Positions 32,875 through 41,402 are shown, counted from the stretch's first letter. The stretch is DNA of 64,000 bases from Roseiarcus sp963709655 (GCA_963709655.1 CAVPXF010000056.1:124001-188000); one strand, 5' to 3'. Translations and numbers: made by a program. The notes: a model not told the origin generated them from the letters alone.

Positions 32875-34117
32875 CAGGGCTGTGCAGTTCTCTATGCCTT
32901 GAGTGGTCTTGAGGTGGGGTCTGGGATTCCCGCGGGCGAAAATGTCTGAATCTATAGGCGACAACCCGATTCGGAGGTTGTCCCATGCCGGCATCGCTGC
33001 TGGAGGTTTTGCGCACCATCCCAGACCGTCGTCGTGACGAAGGCAAGCGGTTCGATCTGGCCACGGTGTTGCTGTACGCCATTCTCAGCATGGTCGCCGG
33101 GGCCAACTCCTACCGGCAAATGCATGAATTCATTCGTATTCATTTGCAGCGGCTGAACGAAGCGTTCGGCCTGCGGCTCCGCTGCTCGCCTTCCTACACC
33201 GGGTTGCGGTTGATCATTCAAGGCGTTGATCCGACCGCTTTGGAGGCCGCGTTTCGCCAGCACGCATTATCGATTTCGACGCCGCTTCCTTCGGACGGCC
33301 TGACTGCGATCGCGGTTGACGGCAAGACCCTTCGCGGCAGTTTCGACGCCTTCAGTGACCGCAAGGCGACGCACATGATGTCGGCGTTGCGGCAAGCCGA
33401 TCAGATTGTGCTCGGCCATCTGATGGTCGACGAGAAGAGCAACGAGATTCCGGCCGCGCCGGAACTGATCGAGGCGCTCGGCTTGAAGGGGTGTGTGTTC
33501 ACGCTCGACGCCGAACACGCCCAAAAAAAACGTTCGAGCGCGTGATCGCCTCGGGCAATCATCTGCTCACTCAGGTCAAGGACAACCAACCAAGCCTGCG
33601 CCGTAAGCTTGAACTGGGAACCGCAGGACGAAAGCCAACCGGCTCGGACAAGAGCCAGACCGCGGGCCGCAACCGCTGGGAAACCCGCGAATTGACGGTG
33701 TTTCCGGCCAAGGCGTGGTTCCGCGGTTCGCCGTGGGACGGCCTCATCCAAACCGTGCTCCGCCTGGAGCGAACGGTCTGCAAGCGCGATCCCAAGACCG
33801 GACTTTGCAAGCAAACCGCCGAGACCGTCTTCTGGGTTTCCTCGGCTTCCAACCAGACGCCCCAGCGCTGGAACGAATGGATTCGCGCGCATTGGCGCAT
33901 TGAGAATGGCAGTCACTACGTGCGCGACACCGCCTTTGCCGAGGACGCTTGCCGCATCCGAAAGAACCCCGATATCGTCGCGCGCCTACGATCCTTCGCA
34001 TACAATCTGATCAGGGCCCCCGGATGCGACAACATCCAAAATGCCCGCTGGCGGGCCGCTCTCGACATCAATCTCATGCTCGAAATGCCCTCTTTAGCGT
34101 AGAACTAAACGGCCCTG
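32875..34117 (+). mobile_element. ISAs1-family-like insertion sequence with 10-bp target duplication
   Basis: A 1,243-bp element. The left end CAGGGCTGTGCAGTTCTCTA and the reverse complement of the right end CAGGGCCGTTTAGTTCTACG are imperfect inverted repeats. Both sides carry the perfect direct repeat GCCTCCTCGG (32865-32874 and 34118-34127), the target duplication. The single transposase covers most of its length. The intact target duplication suggests fairly recent insertion. The family is assigned from the transposase. Confidence 0.9.
32985..34102 (+). CDS. ISAs1-family transposase in two frames (shift at A8 run)
   Basis: The first frame (32985-33545) reads 'EVLRTIPDRRRDEGKRFDLA', 'AIAVDGKTLRG' (first catalytic Asp) and 'GCVFTLDAEHAQKK'. 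The second (33491-34102) continues 'KKTFERVIASGNHLLTQVKD' and 'WIRAHWRIENGSHYVRDTAF' (catalytic Glu region) to the normal C-terminus. Together they make about 372 residues, the usual ISAs1 length. The junction is an A8 run (33523-33530) containing the in-frame heptamer A-AAA-AAA, a -1 slippery sequence. ISAs1 elements normally have one continuous ORF, so mutation or homopolymer error is as likely as programmed shifting. Confidence 0.85.
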
Positions 34118-34194
34118 GCCTCCTCGGTGAGCGGCTTTGCCCCGCTCACGAGCCAATAGAGCGTGTGTGTATCGAGAAGGACACCCGGCAAGGC

Positions 34195-34416
34195 CTATCC
34201 GGCCTTGCGCTTTTCGGACCTCGGGGCAAGAGCCTGTCTGGCGATCGGCTTCAGAAGGCTCACACCCTTTTTGATCTTGAGATCATTGTCCTTGAGCGCT
34301 CCGATGCCCTTGACCGTCACAGAGCGACCCGTCTTCGCACTACGCACCACCTTCGTGGTTACGGGCGAGGCCTTATCCACATGCTTTCCGGATGACGCTT
34401 TGAGGGTCTTCGCCAT
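34195..34416 (-). CDS. Small basic protein, putative antitoxin partner of the broken vapC
   Basis: A 73-residue basic protein from ATG 34416. It contains 'VVRSAKTGRSVTVKGIGALK' and 'LKIKKGVSLLKPIARQA'. Its stop is 3 nt before the TTG of the PIN toxin gene on the same strand, the classical antitoxin-toxin arrangement. No AbrB, RHH or Phd fold is evident, so the antitoxin role rests on position only. The upstream ribosome site is weak. Confidence 0.55.
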   Translation of the reverse strand: MAKTLKASSGKHVDKASPVTTKVVRSAKTGRSVTVKGIGALKDNDLKIKKGVSLLKPIARQALAPRSEKRKAG

Positions 34417-34724
34417 GACTTTCAAGCTATAACACGTTGCGAGGTCGCTTTCGAGCCATTCGTAGAAGGTTCGATTTCGGCGATTGCCGCTTCCATGTGA
34501 CGACATCGCTGGACGGGCGCAAAAAGGTAAAGGCGGGCGTGTCACCGGAATCCAGTACCGCCCGAGAGGCAGAGAGTTTCGAGAGTGTCCACCCGGACAC
34601 AAAAAGGTCGCCCGAGAGGCGGCTTCGGATGGGTTGGCGTTCCTGAGCGCTCGAGGGTTCAGCTTGGAGAAGGGTCAAAGTTATACTGTGTGAGTACCGT
34701 AGTCTAAAAGACGGACCAAACCCC
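34417..34724. other. Intergenic region before the FkbH-like gene
   Basis: 308 bp with no convincing gene. It holds a short direct repeat CGCCCGAGAGGC (about 34548 and 34608) and a partial relative (TGACGACATCGC, about 34497) of the islet-flanking repeat. An AT-rich stretch (TTATACTGTGTGAGTACCG, about 34681) shortly before ATG 34725 may contain the FkbH promoter. Nothing else is recognised. Confidence 0.4.
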
Positions 34725-36608
34725 ATGCATTCAACAATGAGAACGCTAGAGTTTGAGCCTCGGGCGAAAGAAGTCAACCCGGTTCTATTTGCCCAGCACA
34801 ATGGTTCGCGCTATCGGACACCAGTGGACCTGCAGGTGACCCGGGACCAAGGGCCGCGCTTTTTAGTCGTGGGCGGATGCCTCGCCCAGCCTTTCCCTGG
34901 GGTTGCCGAAGCAATCAACAAGACATCGAAGGGCGATTTTATCCTATTGAACAATTTCGATTCGCTCCCGGACATTCCGGCGGAGCTGGCGGCGCAGTAC
35001 GATTTTCAGATCATCCACATACCATTGCGGTCGATTATGGGCGGCGCCTATTTCACTTTGCCGGACGACGCGGCGCGGCATGAGCAGTTCTTGCAGCAGA
35101 CGCAAGAGTTCTCTGGACGCTACCTGGCAAGCGCTATCAAGCTAAACGTCGACCGCAAGTTGCTGACATTCGTTTTCGGATTTCTTGTGCCGCAGCAGAA
35201 CCAGCTGGGACGGTTTCAACCGCGCTACGACTTGCAGAACGTAATGTATTTTATCGAGCGACTCAATATGTACCTGGCATCGGAAATCGAAAAGCACGAA
35301 AATGCGCATTTCATCGATGTAGATCAAATCTCTGCAAGCATTGGCAAAAAATTCTGTCAGGACGACATGGTTTGGTCGTTCACTCATGGCACCACCCTGA
35401 GCGATGGCGATGAGGATCACGATCTCAATCGGATTGAGCCCATTCCATCCATGCAACATCACTATCATGCACGGTGGTTTGAGTTTTTCGAGGCGCTGCT
35501 GCATGAGATTTTTGCCATGTATCGCACGATCAAGCAACACGACGCTGTCAAATTGGTGGCGGTCGATCTCGACGATACGTTGTGGCGAGGGGTGGCGGCG
35601 GAAGGAACCCTCGGCGTGCTGGAGGGGTGGCCGATGGGTTTCATGGAAACGCTGCTCATCCTGAAAAAGCGAGGCATATTGCTGGCCATCATCAGTAAGA
35701 ATGATGAGCATTTCATTCGATCCAACTGGGAGCACATTGTCCAAGGACGGATTGGGCTGGAGGACTTTGCAGTCCACAAAATCAACTATCGCAGCAAGGC
35801 CGATAATCTGGCGGATATCCTTTCGGAACTCAATCTGCGTCAACACAACGCCGTAATGATTGACGACCACCCCGGCGAGCGCGCGGAGGTCCAGTCGAGA
35901 TTGCCGAGCGTGAGGGTGCTGGGCAGCCACCCGTACTACCTGAAACGAATTCTGCTGTGGTCGTCTGAGACCCAGAAATGCGCGATTACCCGCGAATCCG
36001 ACCGCAAAACTGAGATGGTTCGAGCCCAGTTGCAGCGCGAATCCGTGCGCAAGGCTCTTTCAAACGAAGAATTTCTCCAGACGCTTCAACTCCGTGCGTC
36101 CGTGTCGGGCCTCCGAGACACAAGTAATTTGCATATGACCCGCGCGCTCGAACTTCTCAACAAGGCGAACCAGTTCAATACGACCGGCGAGCGCTACACG
36201 TTACAACAATGTCACCAGCGCTTCCTCGCCGGGTTTGAGCTTTACGTCATTGAAGCAGAGGATCGATTTACCCAATACGGTCTCATTGGCGCAGCCTGGC
36301 TGGAGCAAAACTGCATCACTCACCTGGTGATGAGCTGCCGGGCGCTCGGACTCGGCATTGAGGACGCCTTCCTGGCTTGCCTGGCAAACCGGCTCGCCCG
36401 GCAAAATGCGACGGCGATCTTCGGGCGTTTGCAGCCGACCGACACAAACGTTCCATGCCATCGTTTTTTTGCCCGAAACGGCTTTGATCAGTCGACGGAC
36501 AGTCCCGTCCTATGGTCTCGGTCGTTGGATGAGCCTCTCCTTTCTCCTCTTCACGTGACTCTCACCAAATCCGGAGTCGAGATCTGGGAAAACGAACACG
36601 AATTATGA
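34725..36608 (+). CDS. FkbH-like HAD-IIIC family protein
   Basis: A 627-residue protein. The central HAD domain (about 275-400) has 'VKLVAVDLDDTLWRGV' (nucleophile Asp and general acid), 'LLAIISKNDEHFI' and 'NAVMIDDHPGERAEV', exactly the HAD-IIIC/FkbH set. The N-terminal 250 residues resemble the SGNH-like domain common in this family, and the C-terminal 150 residues look like a GNAT-like module. FkbH proteins load D-1,3-bisphosphoglycerate-derived glyceryl groups onto carrier proteins in polyketide pathways. No carrier protein or PKS is adjacent, so this one is an orphan. GC and codon use are lower than in neighbours, consistent with transfer. Confidence 0.8.
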   Translation: MHSTMRTLEFEPRAKEVNPVLFAQHNGSRYRTPVDLQVTRDQGPRFLVVGGCLAQPFPGVAEAINKTSKGDFILLNNFDSLPDIPAELAAQYDFQIIHIPLRSIMGGAYFTLPDDAARHEQFLQQTQEFSGRYLASAIKLNVDRKLLTFVFGFLVPQQNQLGRFQPRYDLQNVMYFIERLNMYLASEIEKHENAHFIDVDQISASIGKKFCQDDMVWSFTHGTTLSDGDEDHDLNRIEPIPSMQHHYHARWFEFFEALLHEIFAMYRTIKQHDAVKLVAVDLDDTLWRGVAAEGTLGVLEGWPMGFMETLLILKKRGILLAIISKNDEHFIRSNWEHIVQGRIGLEDFAVHKINYRSKADNLADILSELNLRQHNAVMIDDHPGERAEVQSRLPSVRVLGSHPYYLKRILLWSSETQKCAITRESDRKTEMVRAQLQRESVRKALSNEEFLQTLQLRASVSGLRDTSNLHMTRALELLNKANQFNTTGERYTLQQCHQRFLAGFELYVIEAEDRFTQYGLIGAAWLEQNCITHLVMSCRALGLGIEDAFLACLANRLARQNATAIFGRLQPTDTNVPCHRFFARNGFDQSTDSPVLWSRSLDEPLLSPLHVTLTKSGVEIWENEHEL

Positions 36609-36741
36609 GAGTTCGGCTTTCGGGGCGTCCCAGGGGTTTTCTACGTGGGTCCTGCTCAATAAATTCGCAGGTGAGCAGACCGCGTTTGCTACGCCCGCAA
36701 TCCGTCGGCTCCGCCCGTCATTTCGCTCGCGACGAACTCCT

Positions 36742-36772
36742 GCGCGCCGCCCTTGACGACATCGCGCGTCGG
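36742..36772 (+). repeat. Right copy of islet-flanking direct repeat
   Basis: 31 bp (GCGCGCCGCCCTTGACGACA plus TCGCGCGTCGG) matching 32367-32398 with a single-base deletion. It lies just downstream of the HlyD-type gene, after the FkbH gene. Confidence 0.6.
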
Positions 36773-36808
36773 GCGTGAAGCCTTTGACTTTGAGCCGCAA
36801 GCACACCC

Positions 36809-38293
36809 TCAGCGCCGCTCCCAATGGCGCCAGCCGCGACGGCGGAGCGTTTCGGGCGCGTGCCTTCGCGGCGGGGGCCGGGTGGTCGGCTCGAGATCGA
36901 GCGTGCGGTCGAAGGCTTGGTCGGACAGGAGCTGCGTCGCCTGGCTCGTGGCCGCGTCTGTTGGCGCCGCCGCCCCCGCCTGACCCGGGGGCGGCGAGGA
37001 CGCCATCGTCGGCGGCCCGGCCGCCCCGCCAGCCGCGGGGGTCCCGGAGGGTGGGTTTGCGGCGATCTGTTCCTCGAGCGTCTTGAGATCCGCGTCGGCG
37101 GCGGCCGCCGCGCGTGACGCCTCGGCGGAGAGCGGGGCGGAGACCGCCAGTCCGCTGGCGCCTGCATCGGGCGCCGCCGGCGGCGCTTTCTGCCGCTGCG
37201 ACGCTTTCAGCGGCGCCTGCGTTCCGCCTTCAGCCTCGGTCGACCGCGGGGTCGGGTGACTTAAGGCTTGCGACGGAGCGGCCTCGGCGGGCGCGCGACC
37301 CGAAGTTCGTGCAGCAGCCATCGCCAGCGGCGCGGGTTGCGGCGCCTTGTAGGGTTCAATTTGCACCGTCGCCGTCAAGCCGGCGACCAGCTCGACCCCT
37401 TTGGGGACCTCATCGATGTGGATGCGCACCGGCACGCGCTGGGCGAGCCGCACGAAGGTGAAGATCGGGTTGACCGAGGCAAGTCCGGCGGCGTCCGGCG
37501 TGGCGTTGGGGACATTGATGCCGCGCGCGAGCCCTTGAACTCTGCCGCGCAGCAGGGGGGTATATCCCATAAGCTTGATCGTCGCGGCGTCGCCTTCGTG
37601 GATCCGACCGAGCGCGGTCTCCTCGAAATAGGCGTCGACCCAGTACGAGTCGGAGTTGACGACCGAAAGCTGGAGCGCCCCCACATTGGCATAGTCTCCA
37701 AGCTGGGCGGTAAGATTGGTGACATAGCCATTGACCGGCGACCGGACCTCCGTGCGCTTCAAATTGATGCGCGCCTGGTCGAGGCTCGCGAGCGCCGATT
37801 GGTAAGTCGCCTCGGCGGTCGCCGCCTGGCTGACATAGGTCTGCCGCTCCTCCATGGTGACCGCGATGTCGGTGAGCTTCAACCGCCGCGTCATTTCAGC
37901 GTTCGCGTTGTCCGCGGTCGCTTTGGTCTGCTCGACCGCCGCCTGCGCCTGCCGGACCGCGATGGAATAATTCCTCGGGTCGATCAGCATCAGGAGATCG
38001 CCCTTGTGGACGAACTGGTTGTCGACGATCGGCAATTGCACGATCTCGCCCGCGACCTGAGGCGCGACTTTCACGACATAGGCGCGGACCGTGCCGTCGC
38101 GCGTCCATGGCGAGCCCATGTAATATTGCCACGCCTGCCAGCCGAGCGCCGCCGCGGCGCAGACGGCCGCCACCGTGAAGAGCGCGGGCAGAACGCGTAA
38201 GGACGAGAAGACGGACCGGCGCTTGACCGCGGGCGCAGTCGCGACGTCGCTTCCCTTCAGGACGTCATTGGCTTTCAGCTCAACGCCGGACAT
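36809..38293 (-). CDS. HlyD/EmrA-type membrane fusion protein
   Basis: A 494-residue periplasmic adaptor. After a cytoplasmic N-terminus there is one membrane helix ('ALFTVAAVCAAAALGWQAW'), then the biotinyl-lipoyl-like half ('AYVVKVAPQVAGEIVQLPI', 'DNQFVHKGDLLMLIDPRNY'), a coiled-coil hairpin and the second lipoyl half 'VRSPVNGYVTNL'. The beta-barrel contains 'VDAYFEETALGRI'. The last 150 residues are a Pro/Ala/Gln-rich extension unusual for the family. It is the third gene of a FUSC-DUF1656-HlyD operon with overlapping ends, the layout of AaeXAB-type aromatic-acid efflux systems. Confidence 0.9.
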   Translation of the reverse strand: MSGVELKANDVLKGSDVATAPAVKRRSVFSSLRVLPALFTVAAVCAAAALGWQAWQYYMGSPWTRDGTVRAYVVKVAPQVAGEIVQLPIVDNQFVHKGDLLMLIDPRNYSIAVRQAQAAVEQTKATADNANAEMTRRLKLTDIAVTMEERQTYVSQAATAEATYQSALASLDQARINLKRTEVRSPVNGYVTNLTAQLGDYANVGALQLSVVNSDSYWVDAYFEETALGRIHEGDAATIKLMGYTPLLRGRVQGLARGINVPNATPDAAGLASVNPIFTFVRLAQRVPVRIHIDEVPKGVELVAGLTATVQIEPYKAPQPAPLAMAAARTSGRAPAEAAPSQALSHPTPRSTEAEGGTQAPLKASQRQKAPPAAPDAGASGLAVSAPLSAEASRAAAAADADLKTLEEQIAANPPSGTPAAGGAAGPPTMASSPPPGQAGAAAPTDAATSQATQLLSDQAFDRTLDLEPTTRPPPRRHAPETLRRRGWRHWERR

Positions 38294-38505
38294 CAGCGGC
38301 TCCAGCGCGCAATCACGACGACGATCGCCGAGACGATCATAACATAGAGCGCAAGCTCGAAAAGAGCAGGGTGCCAGACCCGTTGGGTCAGGCCAAAGCG
38401 ATCGCCCGCTCGCCGGACGACGACATAGGCGATCCAGGCCACGGCCATGATCACCGCGATCGGCGCCACGTAAAGCCCAAACAGGTTGATTTCGTTGAAC
38501 CTCAT
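38293..38505 (-). CDS. DUF1656 small membrane protein (AaeX-like)
   Basis: A 70-residue protein with two membrane helices ('INLFGLYVAPIAVIMAVAWI' and 'HPALFELALYVMIVSAIVVV'), the standard DUF1656 pattern including the N-terminal Glu-Ile-Asn-Leu-Phe-Gly. Its start overlaps the FUSC stop (ATGA), and its stop overlaps the HlyD start (TGATG), so the three genes are tightly coupled. The molecular role in the efflux complex is not established. Confidence 0.9.
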   Translation of the reverse strand: MRFNEINLFGLYVAPIAVIMAVAWIAYVVVRRAGDRFGLTQRVWHPALFELALYVMIVSAIVVVIARWSR

Positions 38506-40535
38506 CGGATCCGTCGGTCGTAGTAGGAGGCGTACGAGGCGAGTTGACCGCAAATCACCAGCAGGCCGGCCCGAAGACCAAGCGCCGCACGGCTGCCCGA
38601 CCTGGCGCCAGGCAGGGCGGCGAGTTGGCGGTCGATGTCCTCGAGGCGCTCGGACGCCTCGCCGCTTCGTCCTTCGGCCAGCGCTTGAAGCGCCGCGTCC
38701 ACTGCCGCGGCCGGGACGAACCGAGGCGCGACACGGCGCAGCCGCACGATGTGATTCCCGACAGCGATTGCCCCGACGAGCTCGGCGCGTTCGACCGGCT
38801 CGGCTTGGTCGGGCATCGCCAGGAGGCGGGCGACGTTGCGGCTTTGCCAGTCGTCCTCGCACCTTCTCGATGGGTTGCGGCTGGCGAGCCGCCTGAGATC
38901 GGCGAGTGTGAGCGCAAGCAGCCGGTTGGTCCGGATCGCCGGCGACAACGGGGGCAGAATGAGCATCGCGACCGCCCCGACAGCGATGCCGACAAGGATG
39001 GCGCTGGTCGAGTTCCAAAATTGCGACGCGTCGAAGCTAATCGTGTTGTTGATCGAGAGCATCGGCAGGAAGTTGACGGTGCACGCGAAGATAAAAAGCG
39101 GGTTCTTCGCCCGCGCGAGCAGAAATCCGAGCGGCAGGAGCGCGAGTCCCAAGGCGAGGCACAGAGTTGGGAATGTCGTCGCTCTTGGAAGGATCCCGAA
39201 CACGAGGGCCGCCGCGATGCCGGAGCCGACCACGCATCCCTTCAGAAACGCCATCGACTGGGAATAGGCCACGTCTCCCTGCAACGGCAAGAGGACGACG
39301 ATGATCGCGCAAAACGTGATCGCCAGCGCCCCGTTCGGCCATGCGCTCGCGATCCAGAACAGCGACATCGCCAAGATCGCCAGAAAAGCGCGCACGGCGT
39401 TGATGAAGGGGGGTAGCCAGTCGGGGACGTGCAATCGCGCCGTTCCCGGGACGGCGATCATATCGGGCGGATCGACCACGCCGGTGAGCCCGTTCAGCGC
39501 GCGCGCCAGGCCGAGCATGCCTTGGGCTGCGCTATCCGCCAAGAGCCTCTGGGAGGGCGTCTCGGCATTGAAACGGGTAAGGGACCGCACCGCCGAGCAG
39601 CATGCCGCGCGCAACTCCGCCGGCGTTTTCGCCGAGCCCGATGCGTCGGGCGAGAGTCGGTCGCGCGGCAGCTCGTTGTAGACAGCGCGAGCCTCGCGAT
39701 CGGTCGCCGGATTGTGGTTCAGCGCGATCTCATATGCAGCCTTGCGCCATGCCGAAATTGTTTCCACGAGCCCAGACACCGCTCGTTGCAACACCGGCGA
39801 CCGATAGCGGAGGTCGGAGGCCTCGCCGATCGCCGCGTCGATCGTCGGATCGAGCGCAATGATGCGCCGCAAGAGGTCGCGTCGAAGCCCTTGAAACTGG
39901 GTAAGGTCCGAGCTGGCGGCCAGAAAACAATCAGCGAACCCGTCCATGATCGCCGTCGACAGCGAGGCCAGCTCCGCCGCGAGCTTTCGCCGCGAGTGGC
40001 CGAGATCGGTCAAGGCCAGCACGACGCCCGCGCACAGGATGCCCATGCAAATCTCGATGGCGCGATTGATCGCAAGAAAGGTGACGTCACCGCCAGTGGT
40101 TCCGACCGGTCCAAGAACGTCGCTCGCAAGAATCGCCGTCGTGTAGCCGGCCAGGGCCGCGGCATAGGCCGCAAAATTCCGCAAGAGCGTCGCAATGAAG
40201 GCGCTGACCGCGCACCACAGCGCAAGTCCAATGAGAAAGTCGATCCTGTCCTGGCGAAACAAGGCGGCAAGAATCACGATGCCAATCGCTCCGATAACGG
40301 TTCCGATCATTCGGAAGAACGCCTTGCGCAGCGAGGCCCCCAGCACCGGCGTGCAGACGATCGCGGCCGTGGTCACCGCCCACGTGGGATCGCTAAGCTG
40401 AAGGGTGAAGGTGACGTAGTACGCGAGACAGACGGAAGCCCACAGCCGTAGGGCGAACAGCAGCGGTCCGACCGCCTTGGCCGAGAGGCGACCGGCCCAC
40501 AATCCCTTCTCTACAGTCCCAGTCGCCTGGCTCAT
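38502..40535 (-). CDS. FUSC-family inner-membrane efflux protein (AaeB-like)
   Basis: About 677 residues. Two blocks of about six helices (35-190 and 385-530) are each followed by a cytoplasmic region. The segments 'DPTWAVTTAAIVCTPVLGAS' with 'GTVIGAIGIVILAALF' and 'PNGALAITFCAIIVVLLPLQ' are typical of FUSC proteins, which export aromatic acids or related compounds with an HlyD partner. The start is set at ATG 40535 (GAGG upstream); TTG 40589 is an alternative. It is the first gene of the operon. A palindrome at 40604-40636 may be an operator. No LysR regulator (as AaeR) is adjacent. Confidence 0.88.
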   Translation of the reverse strand: MSQATGTVEKGLWAGRLSAKAVGPLLFALRLWASVCLAYYVTFTLQLSDPTWAVTTAAIVCTPVLGASLRKAFFRMIGTVIGAIGIVILAALFRQDRIDFLIGLALWCAVSAFIATLLRNFAAYAAALAGYTTAILASDVLGPVGTTGGDVTFLAINRAIEICMGILCAGVVLALTDLGHSRRKLAAELASLSTAIMDGFADCFLAASSDLTQFQGLRRDLLRRIIALDPTIDAAIGEASDLRYRSPVLQRAVSGLVETISAWRKAAYEIALNHNPATDREARAVYNELPRDRLSPDASGSAKTPAELRAACCSAVRSLTRFNAETPSQRLLADSAAQGMLGLARALNGLTGVVDPPDMIAVPGTARLHVPDWLPPFINAVRAFLAILAMSLFWIASAWPNGALAITFCAIIVVLLPLQGDVAYSQSMAFLKGCVVGSGIAAALVFGILPRATTFPTLCLALGLALLPLGFLLARAKNPLFIFACTVNFLPMLSINNTISFDASQFWNSTSAILVGIAVGAVAMLILPPLSPAIRTNRLLALTLADLRRLASRNPSRRCEDDWQSRNVARLLAMPDQAEPVERAELVGAIAVGNHIVRLRRVAPRFVPAAAVDAALQALAEGRSGEASERLEDIDRQLAALPGARSGSRAALGLRAGLLVICGQLASYASYYDRRIR

Positions 40536-40603
40536 CAGCGCCTCGACCAGACGGGGCGCGGCCCGTTTGTTCGCGCCCGACGTCTTCAATGGTCTAGCCT
40601 TGC

Positions 40604-40636
40604 TGACCGTTCGTCAACGGCATAGCGAACGGGTCA
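40604..40636. promoter_or_regulatory. Inverted repeat upstream of the efflux operon, candidate operator
   Basis: TGACCGTTCG and CGAACGGGTCA face each other across 12 bp; the arms match except for one missing C. The site is 15-69 bp ahead of the two possible FUSC starts, where a repressor or activator would bind. It is not similar to the EcfG or LexA sites of this window. Confidence 0.4.
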
Positions 40637-40727
40637 GATCGACCCGGAAACTTCGGTCAATCTTGGGTATCGCCATTCGCGTAAGACCATCGCCCTCGGC
40701 GCTTAAGCTCGCGCGTTAACGAAAGGA

Positions 40728-40753
40728 GAAAGGCTGCTGACAAGCGGCCTTTC
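40728..40753. terminator. Stem-loop terminator-like hairpin
   Basis: GAAAGGCTGCT-GACA-AGCGGCCTTTC forms an 11-bp stem with one G-U pair and a 4-nt loop. It lies 119 bp after the stop of the GlcG/HbpS gene on the minus strand. A run of T follows only weakly (TCCTTTCG), so termination efficiency is uncertain. Confidence 0.5.
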
Positions 40754-40871
40754 TTCGTGCGCCGCGTCGACGTCGCAATCCCCCGACAGGGTCACATGAC
40801 GATCATCCGGAATGACCGCTACACTTCGACTCCGGACGTCGGCGCAGGAATCAGGCGTCGGATCTCGACCG

Positions 40872-41291
40872 TCAGCTCCTCAGCCCCGCCTCGGCGATGG
40901 CGGCGATCAGCGCCGCCTCGTCGTTGTCGGAGGTGTCGCCCGAGGCGCCGGCTGCGCCGATGACGGCGCCGGCGGCGTCGAGGATCAGCACGCCGCCGGG
41001 AACCGGAACCAGACCCTCGCTGAACACGCTCGCCAGCGAGGCGATGAGATGGGGCCGCTCGATCGCCATGTCGTTGAGCTTGCGCGAGCTAACGCCAATG
41101 CTGATCGCGCCGTTGGCCTTGCCGTAGGCGACCTTCCAGCGGGCGAGGCTCGTCCCGTCCTCGACCGCGGCCGCACGCAGCGCGCCCCGTTCGTCGAGCA
41201 CGACGAAGCCCATCGGCTTCAGCTTGTTCCCGCGCGCGTATTTCAGCGCCGCCGCCACGATCGCCTGCGCCTCCGAGAGTTTGAGCCCCAT
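40872..41291 (-). CDS. GlcG/HbpS-family heme-binding-like protein
   Basis: A 139-residue protein of the GlcG/HbpS fold (formerly DUF336). It has the family pattern 'LSEAQAIVAAALKYARGNKL', 'PMGFVVLDERGALRAAAVED', 'GKANGAISIGVSSRKL' and 'PVPGGVLILDAAGAVIGAAG' followed by 'SGDTSDNDEAALIAAI'. HbpS-like members bind heme or other small cofactors; others are encoded with glycolate oxidase genes. No glycolate or dehydrogenase gene is adjacent here, so the role is open. Confidence 0.88.
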   Translation of the reverse strand: MGLKLSEAQAIVAAALKYARGNKLKPMGFVVLDERGALRAAAVEDGTSLARWKVAYGKANGAISIGVSSRKLNDMAIERPHLIASLASVFSEGLVPVPGGVLILDAAGAVIGAAGASGDTSDNDEAALIAAIAEAGLRS

Positions 41292-41402
41292 GGGTAGCCG
41301 TCCTTAATCCCGCATCGCGCCGCCGAGGGGCGCCCGCCTATCCTTACCGCGGAAGGATGGGTTGTCCCAGAGGCGAGGGGAGGGCCCCGCGACCCTGATG
41401 GG

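Larger units (their letters stand above)
32510..34191 (-). pseudogene. vapC: VapC-like PIN-domain toxin gene interrupted by an IS
   Basis: Removing the IS (32875-34117) and one 10-bp target copy restores a single frame. It runs from TTG 34191 ('PGVLLDTHTLYWLVSGAKPL', with the first PIN aspartate) through 'TEEALVVIGENQATGALFIS' and 'PITAWELSIAAQK' (conserved Glu) to 'GHKDPGDCFLIATS' (second Asp pair), ending 'GYLDVIVC' at 32510. PIN toxins of this type are Mg-dependent RNases. The start lies 3 nt after the stop of the presumed antitoxin gene. The toxin is certainly inactivated by the insertion. Confidence 0.85.

Noticed and set aside
36603..36824. A 73-codon minus-strand ORF after the FkbH-like gene.
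   Set aside because: It overlaps the flanking direct repeat and the 3' end of the HlyD gene; it looks like repeat-derived non-coding DNA.
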